A DNA stretch of 6,396 nucleotides, taken from the NCBI GenBank assembly GCA_002499455.1, contig DALN01000139.1:8310-14705 (forward strand). Reading direction: 5' to 3'. Each line of letters begins with the position of its first letter. The stretch's first letter is position 1. This DNA comes from Methanoculleus sp. UBA77 (GTDB lineage Archaea > Halobacteriota > Methanomicrobia > Methanomicrobiales > Methanoculleaceae). The notes under the pieces were generated by a model. It worked only from the letters and a program-made list of their open reading frames with translations, was not told where the DNA came from and did no database searches. Below, piece by piece: positions 1-5,680 of the stretch. The position numbers were made by a program, and so were the translations under genes.

Positions 1-692
1 AGGATGAGGAGGACGCCGTATGCAGCGGTGATCTCCCGGACGTCGGCGAGGTAACTGTCGTCAGGGAGGACCGGGCCGATGTTCCCCATGATCGGTTCGA
101 GGATGAACGCGGCGACATCATCGTTCCCGGAGAGAAGCGTCTCGAGGGCTTCGGGATCGTTGTAGGGGACCTGCCGGGTGTGCGCCACCAGGTCCGCGAG
201 GACGCCCGCGGAATCGGGCACCCCGAGCGTCGTCGCCCCCGACCCGGCCTTCACCAGGACCGCGTCGTGGGCGCCGTGGAACCCGCCCTCGACCTTGATG
301 ATGTCCTGCTTGCCCGTGTAGCCGCGGGCGAGCCGGATCGCAGCCATCGTCGCCTCGGAGCCCGACGAGACGAACCTGACCATATCGATGCCGGGATGGT
401 CGCCGGTGATCATCCCCGCAAGGTCGAGTTCGAGCGGCGTCGGCGTCCCGTAGAGCCAGCCCTTCTCGAGCTGCCGCTCGATCGCCTCCCGGACGACCGG
501 GCTGGCGTGGCCGAGGATGAGGGGGCCGTAGCCGAGGCAGCAGTCGATCAGGTCGGCCCCGTCGACGGTTGTGAGGTGCGAGCCCGCGGCACGCTCCACG
601 TAGAACGGGTTGGGTTTGATGGCCCGGACAGGGCTGCTGACACCGCCCGGCATCAGTGTCTTTGCCCGGGAAAAGAGGTCACTGCTCTTCAT
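1..692 (-). CDS. hemL: Glutamate-1-semialdehyde 2,1-aminomutase, N-terminal part (cut by left window edge)
   Basis: PLP-dependent enzyme that converts glutamate-1-semialdehyde, the product of HemA, to 5-aminolevulinate in the cytoplasm. The visible 230 residues begin MKSSDLFSRAKTLMPGGVSSPVRA, the typical GSAM N-terminus. They include a GGV-SPVRA substrate-loop region (residues 16-24), the PLP-phosphate segment SSGSEATMAAIRLARGYTG (109-127), EGGFHGAHD (135-143) and a FILEPIMGN segment (197-204). The family is usually about 420-430 residues, so roughly 190 residues are missing, including the PLP Schiff-base lysine. This is due to the window edge, not gene damage. The start at 690-692 is supported by a strong Shine-Dalgarno-like GAGGTG at 698-703, five bases upstream. 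The start overlaps the 3' end of hemB by 14 bases, which suggests translational coupling. The identification is firm at family level. Confidence 0.96.
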   Translation of the reverse strand, partial: MKSSDLFSRAKTLMPGGVSSPVRAIKPNPFYVERAAGSHLTTVDGADLIDCCLGYGPLILGHASPVVREAIERQLEKGWLYGTPTPLELDLAGMITGDHPGIDMVRFVSSGSEATMAAIRLARGYTGKQDIIKVEGGFHGAHDAVLVKAGSGATTLGVPDSAGVLADLVAHTRQVPYNDPEALETLLSGNDDVAAFILEPIMGNIGPVLPDDSYLADVREITAAYGVLLI

Positions 693-1662
693 CGAGCCAC
701 CTCGCCGCGTCTTCTGCAAAGTAGGTGATGATCAGGTCGGCCCCGGCCCGCTTGATCGCGGTGAGGGTCTCGAGGGCGACGGCGCGCTCGTTCAGCCATC
801 CGCGCTCTGCGGCGGCCTTGATCATCGCGTACTCCCCGCTGACCTGGTAGGCCGCCACCGGCAGCCCGAACCCTGTGATGGCCGCGAGGATGTCGAGGTA
901 GGCGCCGGCCGGCTTGACCATCAGGATATCCGCCCCTTCGGCCGCATCGAGCTCCGACTCCATCACCGCCTCCCGGGCGTTGCCCGGGCTGATCTGGTAG
1001 GTCGTCCGGTCCCCGAACGAGAACCCCGAGTCCGCGGCGTCGCGGAACGGCCCGTAGAGGGCGCTCGCGAACTTCGATGAGTAGGACATAATGAGGACGT
1101 CCTCGTACCCGGAGGCATCGAGGGCATGCCGGATAGCCCGCACCATCCCGTCGAGCATGCACGACGGCGCGACGATATCGGCGCCGCTCTCCGCGTGGGA
1201 GACAGCGATCCGCGCCATCAGCGCAAGCGAGGGGTCGTTCAAGAGGTCCGGGCCGTCGGCGGTCTCCCCGACGATGCCGCAGTGGCCGTGATCGGTATAC
1301 TCGCAGGCGCAGACGTCGGTGATGACGACCATCTCCGGCAACCGCTCCTTGATCTCCTGGACGGCCCGCTGGATGACGCCGTCCGCCGCATAGGCCCCGG
1401 TCGCCTCGCAGTCTTTTGCGGCCGGGATCCCGAAGAGGACCACGGCCCGGATGCCGGCGTCGTAGAGGCGCCGGCAATACCCGGCGACCCCGTCCACCGG
1501 GTGGCGGGACTGCCCCGGCATCGAGGCGATCGGAAGCGGTGCGCTGATCGATTCGTCCACGAAGACCGGCGCGACCAGGTCGGTCTTTCGAAGTTCTGTC
1601 TCGCGGAGGAGCGGCTGGATGATCCGCCGCCGCATCCGTCTCATTCGTCGTTCTGGAAACAT
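679..1662 (-). CDS. hemB: Porphobilinogen synthase (delta-aminolevulinate dehydratase), zinc type
   Basis: Condenses two 5-aminolevulinate molecules to porphobilinogen, after HemA and HemL in the pathway. The 327-residue length is normal for the family. The two active-site lysines are visible: K197 in SYSSKFAS, and the Schiff-base K250 in ILMVKPAG. A cysteine triad in DVCACEYTDHGHCG (C118, C120, C128) matches the zinc-binding form, not the aspartate-rich magnesium-dependent form. The reading frame is open as far as 1728, but I choose the ATG at 1660-1662 (MFPERRMRRMRR). It matches the usual R-M-R-R-L-R N-terminus and has GGGGAG at 1667-1672, four bases upstream. An alternative ATG at 1642-1644 would form an exact ATGA overlap with the hemA stop, but it has no clear ribosome site and would remove conserved arginines. 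The chosen start overlaps hemA by 22 bases. Confidence 0.97.
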   Translation of the reverse strand: MFPERRMRRMRRRIIQPLLRETELRKTDLVAPVFVDESISAPLPIASMPGQSRHPVDGVAGYCRRLYDAGIRAVVLFGIPAAKDCEATGAYAADGVIQRAVQEIKERLPEMVVITDVCACEYTDHGHCGIVGETADGPDLLNDPSLALMARIAVSHAESGADIVAPSCMLDGMVRAIRHALDASGYEDVLIMSYSSKFASALYGPFRDAADSGFSFGDRTTYQISPGNAREAVMESELDAAEGADILMVKPAGAYLDILAAITGFGLPVAAYQVSGEYAMIKAAAERGWLNERAVALETLTAIKRAGADLIITYFAEDAARWLDEEQ

Positions 1663-2912
1663 GGTTCTCCCCGGGTGATCGCCCTCATCAGGGCTTCTGC
1701 CGCTGCTATATCGCCGCACTCCGCGCACGCCCGGATGGACGCCGTCGCATCCGAGAGGAGCTTCTTCGTGAGCGCACGTGTCAGGTCGTCGATGATCTCT
1801 GCCGTACGGTCGTCCTTCTCCCCCAGGCGGGCGAGCGCACGGTCGCGTTCGCGCGACCGGATCGACTCCGCCCAGGTGTAGAGGAGGGCGAGAGTCTCGT
1901 CGGCCGCCGTCCGCCGGAGGAGGCGGGTGAAGTGGTCGAGCTCTTCGTCGATGATCTCCCGCGCCCGGTCGGCCTCGCTCCTCCGGGAATCCATGGCGGC
2001 GTCGTTGATGGTCCGGAGGTCATCGATGGTGAAGAGGTGCACGCCTTCGATCGACCGCACCCCGTCCTCGACGTCGCGGGGCTGGGCGATATCGATGAGG
2101 ATCAGGTGGCGGGGATGCTTATCAAGCGGCCAGAGGCGCTCCTCCATCACTCCCTGGATATCCTCGGTCCGGATGACCGGGTGCGGCGCGGCGGTGCAGG
2201 AGATGACGACATCCGAGAGCGCGATGTAGCGGTAGAGGTCTTTGAAGTTGACCGCCCGTCCTCCAATCTTATCCGCAAGCATCACCGCACGGTCGTAGGT
2301 CCTGTTCGCCACGTAGATCGCCGTGAGGCCCTTCGCCGAGAGCGCCTGCGCCACGAGCACCCCCATCTCCCCGCTCCCGACGACCAGGATGTGCCGGTCG
2401 CGGAGGGTGCCGAGGAGTTTCTCTGCAAGGGTCACGGCCGCAGAGCCGATCGAGACCGCACCCCGGTTGATCTGCGTCTGGCGCCGGACCCTGACTCCCA
2501 CGTGCACCGCCTTGTTGACACAGAGCCCGATGACGTTGTTGCACGCTCCCGCCTTCTCCGCGGCCGCGAGGGCTCGTTTGAGCTGGCCGAGGATCTGGTC
2601 CTCCCCGACGACGAGAGAATCGATCCCGGCGGCCAGTTCCAGGAGATGGCGGGGCACGGCCTCGCCCTCGAGCACCGCAAAGCCGCTTCTGCCCTGTGCC
2701 TGCAGGAACGCTTCAAGGCTCCGTCCGTCGCCCTGCACCAGGACTTCGACGCGGTTGCAGGTCTGGAGCAGGAGGGCGCCCCGGAACCGCTCGCGTGCCT
2801 CACGGAGGAACGCCGCCTCGTCCGGGAAGCGGAAGGCTTCGAGCGTGGCGATGTCCGCGGTGTGGTGGTTGATGCCCGCGAGCGCGAGCGGGGTCGTGAG
2901 CAGTTCAGGCAT
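1641..2912 (-). CDS. hemA: Glutamyl-tRNA reductase
   Basis: NADPH-dependent reduction of glutamyl-tRNA(Glu) to glutamate-1-semialdehyde, the committed first step of C5-pathway tetrapyrrole synthesis. The product is 423 residues, near the family norm. The N-terminal catalytic domain has GINHHTAD (13-20), the nucleophilic cysteine C52 in LLQTCNRVEVLV, and GEDQILGQLKRAL (103-115). The NADPH-binding domain shows GSGEMG (179-184) followed by VANRTYDRA (201-209). The region from about 310 to 415 (RRSEADRAREIIDEEL onward) is charged and helical, as expected for the dimerisation domain. The frame is open to 3062, but the ATG at 2910-2912 (MPELLTTPLALAGINHHTA) is chosen from the family N-terminus and the GAGAGGT at 2919-2925. 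It overlaps the upstream precorrin-2 dehydrogenase gene by 8 bases (ATGCCTGA). HemA is commonly the flux-controlling enzyme, and here it sits second in the apparent operon. Confidence 0.97.
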   Translation of the reverse strand: MPELLTTPLALAGINHHTADIATLEAFRFPDEAAFLREARERFRGALLLQTCNRVEVLVQGDGRSLEAFLQAQGRSGFAVLEGEAVPRHLLELAAGIDSLVVGEDQILGQLKRALAAAEKAGACNNVIGLCVNKAVHVGVRVRRQTQINRGAVSIGSAAVTLAEKLLGTLRDRHILVVGSGEMGVLVAQALSAKGLTAIYVANRTYDRAVMLADKIGGRAVNFKDLYRYIALSDVVISCTAAPHPVIRTEDIQGVMEERLWPLDKHPRHLILIDIAQPRDVEDGVRSIEGVHLFTIDDLRTINDAAMDSRRSEADRAREIIDEELDHFTRLLRRTAADETLALLYTWAESIRSRERDRALARLGEKDDRTAEIIDDLTRALTKKLLSDATASIRACAECGDIAAAEALMRAITRGEPCFQNDE

Positions 2913-3531
2913 GCAGGTACCTCTCGATCGCCATCGTGCGCGCCTTCGTGTAGTCGGAGGCGAGCGCCCCCCAGATCTCGTCGTCCGAGAGTATCTTCCA
3001 GAGCGCCCTCGACCGCTCCTCCTGCACTGGTATGGTCTCTTTGAGCATCGAACGCACCTCATCCTGCAGGTCGATCATCGCATCAAGGTTCGTGTACTCC
3101 TTTTCGAGCTTCATACGGAGGTAGCGGGATACGGCAGGGCTCTTTCCACGGGTGCTGATCGCGACCAGGTAGCGGCCCCCCCGGACGACCGAGGGGATGA
3201 TGACGTCCCCGGCCTCACCGGAGGCGTTGTTGAAGAGGACCCCCGCCCCGGCGCACAGCCTCCCGATACGGTCGTTGAGGTCCGGGTCCGGCGTCGCCGC
3301 TACCGCAAGGAACGCACCCGCGAGGAGGCCCCGGAGCGTCTCGTCCGGGAGGGTCGAGAGGTCGGCCTCCTGCCGCTCTATCGCGAGGCCCTCAAGGTCC
3401 GGCGAGAACGAACGGCTGATCACCGTCACCTCCGCCTCATGCTCGAAGTATGCAGCCTTCCGGGCACCGACGTCGCCCCCCCCGAAGATGAGCACCCTCC
3501 TGCCCGTCAGGTCAAGCATGAGAGGGATCAT
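2905..3531 (-). CDS. Precorrin-2 dehydrogenase / siroheme synthase N-domain (Met8/SirC/CysG-N type)
   Basis: Predicted NAD-dependent oxidation of precorrin-2 to sirohydrochlorin, the branch point for coenzyme F430, siroheme and corrinoids. Some relatives also insert iron. The 208-residue protein opens with a Rossmann fold, VLIFGGGDVGARKAAYF (13-29), and a hydrophobic strand AFLAVAATPDPDLND (73-87). It then has NNASGEAGDVIIPSVVRGG (101-119) and AISTRGKSPAVSRYLR (124-139), both typical of the CysG N-terminal/Met8 family. D109 lies where related enzymes have a functionally important acidic residue; that correspondence is from memory. There is no fused methyltransferase domain, so the uroporphyrinogen-III methyltransferase must be a separate protein. 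The ATG at 3531 is preferred, but an in-frame ATG at 3519 (MLDLTGRR) is also possible. It is the first gene of the minus-strand cluster. Whether it has ferrochelatase activity cannot be read from the sequence. Confidence 0.92.
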   Translation of the reverse strand: MIPLMLDLTGRRVLIFGGGDVGARKAAYFEHEAEVTVISRSFSPDLEGLAIERQEADLSTLPDETLRGLLAGAFLAVAATPDPDLNDRIGRLCAGAGVLFNNASGEAGDVIIPSVVRGGRYLVAISTRGKSPAVSRYLRMKLEKEYTNLDAMIDLQDEVRSMLKETIPVQEERSRALWKILSDDEIWGALASDYTKARTMAIERYLHA

Positions 3532-3559
3532 TCTTCTATAGTGTGGTGAACGGACTACA

Positions 3560-3565
3560 TTAAAC
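3560..3565 (-). promoter_or_regulatory. TATA-like box for the tetrapyrrole operon
   Basis: On the minus strand, GTTTAATG lies about 31 bases upstream of the ATG at 3531. Archaeal TATA boxes usually sit about 26 bases before the transcription start, which would place initiation near 3536. The leader would then be only about five bases. If the ATG at 3519 is the real start, the leader would be about 17 bases. This is predicted from spacing and base composition only. Confidence 0.5.
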
Positions 3566-3591
3566 TGTTGAAAAACCTGTTTCCCCCAAAA

Positions 3592-3606
3592 CCCGCGGGC
3601 ATATGC
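3592..3606. repeat. Two abutting palindromes (CCCGCGGG and GCATATGC)
   Basis: CCCGCGGG at 3592-3599 and GCATATGC at 3599-3606 are each perfect 8-bp palindromes and share one base. They lie in the divergent intergenic region, between the minus-strand TATA-like box (3560-3565) and the plus-strand one (3648-3653). They could be a regulator-binding site, but short palindromes also arise by chance in GC-rich DNA. No family of regulator is implied. Confidence 0.35.
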
Positions 3607-3643
3607 TCTCCGGCCGGGGCGCTGATACTCATTTGCCCGGAGA
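3607..3643. repeat. Spaced 7-bp inverted repeat upstream of the membrane-protein gene
   Basis: TCTCCGG at 3607-3613 and CCGGAGA at 3637-3643 are perfect inverted repeats with a 23-base spacer. Their centres are 30 bp apart, close to three helical turns. The downstream arm ends five bases before the TATA-like box of the plus-strand gene, where a bound protein could affect TBP/TFB access. An operator role is inference. Confidence 0.35.
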
Positions 3644-3647
3644 AGGG

Positions 3648-3653
3648 TTTAAT
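3648..3653 (+). promoter_or_regulatory. TATA-like box for the plus-strand membrane-protein gene
   Basis: TTTAAT at 3648-3653 is the most A/T-rich hexamer before the gene. Transcription would begin near 3676, giving a leader of about eight bases before the ATG at 3684. A GTGAT at 3675-3679, resembling part of the archaeal anti-Shine-Dalgarno complement, lies four bases before that ATG and would fall at the very start of the transcript. Predicted only. Confidence 0.45.
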
Positions 3654-3683
3654 GGCAGGGAGAGCCCTTTCATCGTGATAGAT

Positions 3684-4625
3684 ATGGCCGAAGAGATATA
3701 TGCATTCAGCAGACTTGAAGAGACCTTCAGTCGCACAAAAAACCTGCTCTGGCCGCCCCGCCGGGATGTCTGGCTCCGCCTGGCCCTGATCGCGCTCTTT
3801 GTGGGTGGGGGCGCAGGCTTCCCGAACACCTCCCGGTATAATGTCGGAGAGGGCAACCTCCCGGCCGGCATGGCCGGGTCCCTGCCCGAGATCGCGCCGC
3901 TCATTGCAGGGCTTGTCATCGTCGTGCTGGCGATCGCCCTCCTCTGGATGCTCGTCGGTGCGACGATGCAGTTTGTCTTCGTCGATATGCTCTCGACCGG
4001 AGACATCCGGATCAGGCGCTTCTTCCGGGAACGGCTCGGGAAAGGAGTGCGGCTCTTCCTCTTCCAGTTCGTCTTCATGCTGCTCCTGATCCTCGGCGTT
4101 GCGGCGGTTGCCTTCATGCTCTTCGGGGTTTCGGGGGCGGGGCCCCGTGTCGGCGTCTCGTTCCTGATCCTCGCGTTCATCCCAATCATCCTGGCCGTTG
4201 CCCTCATCGTCGGCGTCGTCTTCCTCCTGACCATCGACTTCGTCGTCCCGATCATGATCCGCGAGGACTGCGGCGTTATCGAGGGGTGGCGCCGGCTGAT
4301 CGGGGTGGTATCGGCCAATCTCTGGCAGACCGTCGCTTATATCGTCGCGAAACTCGTGCTTGGCCTCGTCGCCGCGATAGCCCAGGCGGTCGTGGTCATC
4401 CTTGCGATGCTCGTCATCGCGATACCGTTCATTCTCATCGGGATCGTGCTCCTCACCGCAGGCCTGGCGAACTATGTGCTGCTCCTCGCGCTCCTCATCC
4501 CCTACCTCATCATCGCCATCCCCGTCGCGCTCCTGATTGCGGTGCCGTTCGTCACATTCTTCCGGTACTACGGGCTGCTGGTGCTCGCGGGGCTCGCCCC
4601 GGAGTACCGCCTCCTCCCGGAGTAA
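3684..4625 (+). CDS. Uncharacterised multipass membrane protein
   Basis: I do not recognise a characterised family. The layout recalls uncharacterised archaeal membrane proteins given only DUF names. The 313-residue protein starts with a soluble, charged segment of about 30 residues (MAEEIYAFSRLEETFSRTKN). Hydrophobic stretches follow at about 31-46, 71-94, 122-148, 157-190, 213-257 and 263-292, giving roughly six to eight membrane spans. Basic patches RIRRFFRERLGKGVR (109-123) and GWRRL (201-205) suggest cytoplasmic loops. The segment PIMIREDCGVIEGWRRLIGVV (189-209) resembles the D/E-x-x-x-x-x-A-W-x-x motif of multipass permease-like membrane domains, and the C-terminal FFRYYGLLVL is distinctive. 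No catalytic motif is evident. The frame is open from 3603, but the ATG at 3684 fits better with the TATA-like box, the GTGAT before it and the protein-like N-terminus. A PrsW-type protease gene follows after a 76-base gap. Confidence 0.85.
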   Translation: MAEEIYAFSRLEETFSRTKNLLWPPRRDVWLRLALIALFVGGGAGFPNTSRYNVGEGNLPAGMAGSLPEIAPLIAGLVIVVLAIALLWMLVGATMQFVFVDMLSTGDIRIRRFFRERLGKGVRLFLFQFVFMLLLILGVAAVAFMLFGVSGAGPRVGVSFLILAFIPIILAVALIVGVVFLLTIDFVVPIMIREDCGVIEGWRRLIGVVSANLWQTVAYIVAKLVLGLVAAIAQAVVVILAMLVIAIPFILIGIVLLTAGLANYVLLLALLIPYLIIAIPVALLIAVPFVTFFRYYGLLVLAGLAPEYRLLPE

Positions 4626-4628
4626 CCC

Positions 4629-4634
4629 TTTTTT
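4629..4634 (+). terminator. T6 tract after the membrane-protein gene
   Basis: Six consecutive T bases begin three bases after the stop codon at 4623-4625. Archaeal RNA polymerase can terminate at oligo-T without a hairpin, so this could end the transcript or let part of it through to the PrsW homologue. It is immediately followed by a perfect CCCGG-ATTA-CCGGG stem-loop at 4635-4648. The stem comes after the T-tract, which is the wrong order for a bacterial-type intrinsic terminator on this strand. Confidence 0.45.
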
Positions 4635-4701
4635 CCCGGATTACCGGGCCAGGGCGGAGAAGAGAAAGGCTCATCCATCTTGGCACCATGAACCCATCAT
4701 C

Positions 4702-5394
4702 ATGGTCGAGATCGAGCCGCTGGTGATCCTTGCCCTGGCGCTGGGGCCGGGCATCTTCTGGGCGTGGTATTTCTACCGCAGGGACAAGTACGAGCCCGAA
4801 CCGGCGGCCCTGATCGTGAAGCTCTTCCTGCTCGGCGCCCTCATCACGTTCCCGGTTGCCTTTGTCGAGGGGTTCTTCGGCCTCTTCATCGCGTCATCGC
4901 TGATCATGGGCGCCGTCGTCGCGCCCATCGTCGAGGAGTACGGCAAATACTGGGTCGTGCGCCGGTTCGCCTACCGGAACGCCGAGTTCGACGAGCCGAT
5001 GGACGGGATTGTCTATGCTGCCGCTGCCGCACTCGGCCTTGCGTCACTCGAGAACGTCCTTTACGTATTTACGGCGTACCTGGCGTCGCCGGCACTTGCC
5101 TTCAGCACAATCGTCATCCGTGCGATCTTCTCCGTCCCTGGCCATGCGCTCTTTGCGAGCGTCTGGGGCTATGCTCTCGGCCGGGCCAAGTTTGCGGCTG
5201 CCGACCAGCGGCCGGCGATCGTCTTCCAGGGGCTTGTCCTCGCCATGGCACTGCACGGCATCTTCAACTTCCTGCTCATGATCGCCGAGGTCTTCGCCTA
5301 CGCCCTGGCCATCTTCGTCCTGGTCCTGACTCCGGGGCTCTGGATACTCGCAAACCGGAACATCACAAGCGCGCTCCGTCACGGTCGAGAGTAA
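4702..5394 (+). CDS. PrsW-family intramembrane metalloprotease homologue
   Basis: The 230-residue multipass protein carries the main PrsW signatures. These are YFYRRDKYEPEP (23-34) after the first span, EEYGKYW (78-84; EE-x-x-K form), FDEPMDGIVYAAAAALGLASLENVLYV (96-122), GHALFASVWGYALG (147-160) and HGIFNFLL (185-192). The conserved E78/E79, E117, H148 and H185 are the likely metal or catalytic set, so it looks active. Membrane spans lie at about 6-25, 38-60, 61-77, 102-125, 130-158, 172-195 and 197-215. Bacterial PrsW cleaves an anti-sigma factor. Archaea lack sigma factors of that kind, so the substrate here is unknown. The frame is open from 4537, but that extension reads like the out-of-frame shadow of the upstream gene. 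The ATG at 4702 (MVEIEPLVILALALGPGIF) fits the family N-terminus. There is no clear Shine-Dalgarno, and no convincing separate promoter in the 76-base gap, so co-transcription with the upstream gene is plausible. Confidence 0.93.
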   Translation: MVEIEPLVILALALGPGIFWAWYFYRRDKYEPEPAALIVKLFLLGALITFPVAFVEGFFGLFIASSLIMGAVVAPIVEEYGKYWVVRRFAYRNAEFDEPMDGIVYAAAAALGLASLENVLYVFTAYLASPALAFSTIVIRAIFSVPGHALFASVWGYALGRAKFAAADQRPAIVFQGLVLAMALHGIFNFLLMIAEVFAYALAIFVLVLTPGLWILANRNITSALRHGRE

Positions 5395-5416
5395 GTGCGC
5401 GGCCGCGGGGTGATCA

Positions 5417-5444
5417 CCGGCCCGGGGACGGTATACAGGGCCGG
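5417..5444 (+). repeat. Perfect 7-bp inverted repeat, potential stem-loop
   Basis: CCGGCCC at 5417-5423 pairs with GGGCCGG at 5438-5444 across a 14-base loop that contains GTATAC. It begins 22 bases after the stop of the PrsW homologue, so it could form an mRNA 3'-end stem that protects the transcript or aids termination. No oligo-T follows it. Confidence 0.45.
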
Positions 5445-5451
5445 AATCCCG

Positions 5452-5474
5452 CCCGGGTACGGGGAACACCCGGG
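5452..5474 (+). repeat. Second perfect 7-bp inverted repeat, potential stem-loop
   Basis: CCCGGGT at 5452-5458 pairs with ACCCGGG at 5468-5474 across a 9-base loop. It stands seven bases after the first inverted repeat, giving two tandem potential hairpins. Function is unknown. In such GC-rich sequence some pairing is expected by chance. Confidence 0.4.
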
Positions 5475-5510
5475 GAAGGCACCACCTGCCCCCATCAGGC
5501 ATTCGATACA

Positions 5511-5518
5511 TTTATTAA
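5511..5518 (+). promoter_or_regulatory. TATA-like box for tRNA-Gly
   Basis: TTTATTAA is the only strongly A/T-rich block in the intergenic stretch. It lies about 52 bases before the mature tRNA. Initiation about 26 bases downstream would fall near 5541, leaving a leader of about 26 bases for RNase P to remove. Archaeal tRNA genes use this TBP/TFB promoter type instead of internal A/B boxes. Confidence 0.65.
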
Positions 5519-5566
5519 CCTCCGAGTGCCATGTTGTAAGGCACACAGGCGTGAGAACGCACGCGT

Positions 5567-5638
5567 GCGCCGATAGTGTAGTGGTTATCACTAGGCGTTG
5601 CCAACGCCTAAACCCGGGTTCGAGTCCCGGTCGGCGCA
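5567..5638 (+). tRNA. tRNA-Gly (anticodon GCC)
   Basis: All four arms can be folded by hand. The acceptor stem GCGCCGA (5567-5573) pairs perfectly with TCGGCGC (5631-5637), with discriminator A5638. The D-arm is GTG/CAC (5576-5578 with 5589-5591), a 3-bp stem, and GG is present in the loop. The anticodon stem AGGCG/CGCCT (5593-5597 with 5605-5609) encloses the loop TTGCCAA, giving anticodon GCC at 5600-5602, which decodes GGC and GGU. The T-arm is CCGGG/CCCGG (5614-5618 with 5626-5630) with loop TTCGAGT. The mature length is 72 bases, with a four-base variable region and no intron. The 3' CCA is not encoded (the gene is followed by TCC), so a CCA-adding enzyme must supply it. Confidence 0.98.
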
Positions 5639-5670
5639 TCCTGAACTCCGGTTCGATCCTTCTTCTACAA

Positions 5671-5678
5671 CTTCTTTT
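5671..5678 (+). terminator. T-rich probable termination region after tRNA-Gly
   Basis: The pyrimidine-rich run from about 5658 to 5680 ends in CTTCTTTT at 5671-5678, some 33-40 bases after the mature tRNA end. Archaeal termination at T-clusters makes it the likely end of the tRNA transcript. No hairpin precedes it. Confidence 0.45.
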
Positions 5679-5680
5679 GT

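Larger units (their letters stand above)
5395..5510. other. GC-rich intergenic stretch without a credible gene
   Basis: Between the PrsW homologue and the tRNA promoter no reading frame has protein-like composition or a family motif. The stretch holds an 8-bp palindrome GTGATCAC (5410-5417) and two perfect inverted repeats, listed separately. No T-tract that could terminate the upstream transcript is visible here. Confidence 0.6.

Noticed and set aside
1932..3044. Long plus-strand open frame (370 residues) opposite hemA
   Set aside because: It is rich in R, D, E, G and P with no family motif, and it lies entirely antisense to well-supported genes. Such frames are common in high-GC DNA.
2323..3549. 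408-residue plus-strand open frame opposite hemA and the precorrin-2 dehydrogenase
   Set aside because: Low-complexity S/R/A/P composition, no recognisable domain, and antisense to two genes with clear catalytic motifs.
3603..3683. 27-residue N-terminal extension of the membrane protein from the ATG at 3603
   Set aside because: It would begin upstream of the predicted TATA-like box and has no ribosome site. The sequence from 3684 fits a normal start better.
4537..4701. 55-residue N-terminal extension of the PrsW homologue
   Set aside because: It overlaps the upstream gene and has shadow-frame composition. The PrsW family N-terminus matches the ATG at 4702.
4688..4726. Twelve-codon frame MNPSSWSRSSRW overlapping the protease start
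   Set aside because: It has no ribosome site and no sign of selection. It is noted only as a possible influence on initiation at 4702.
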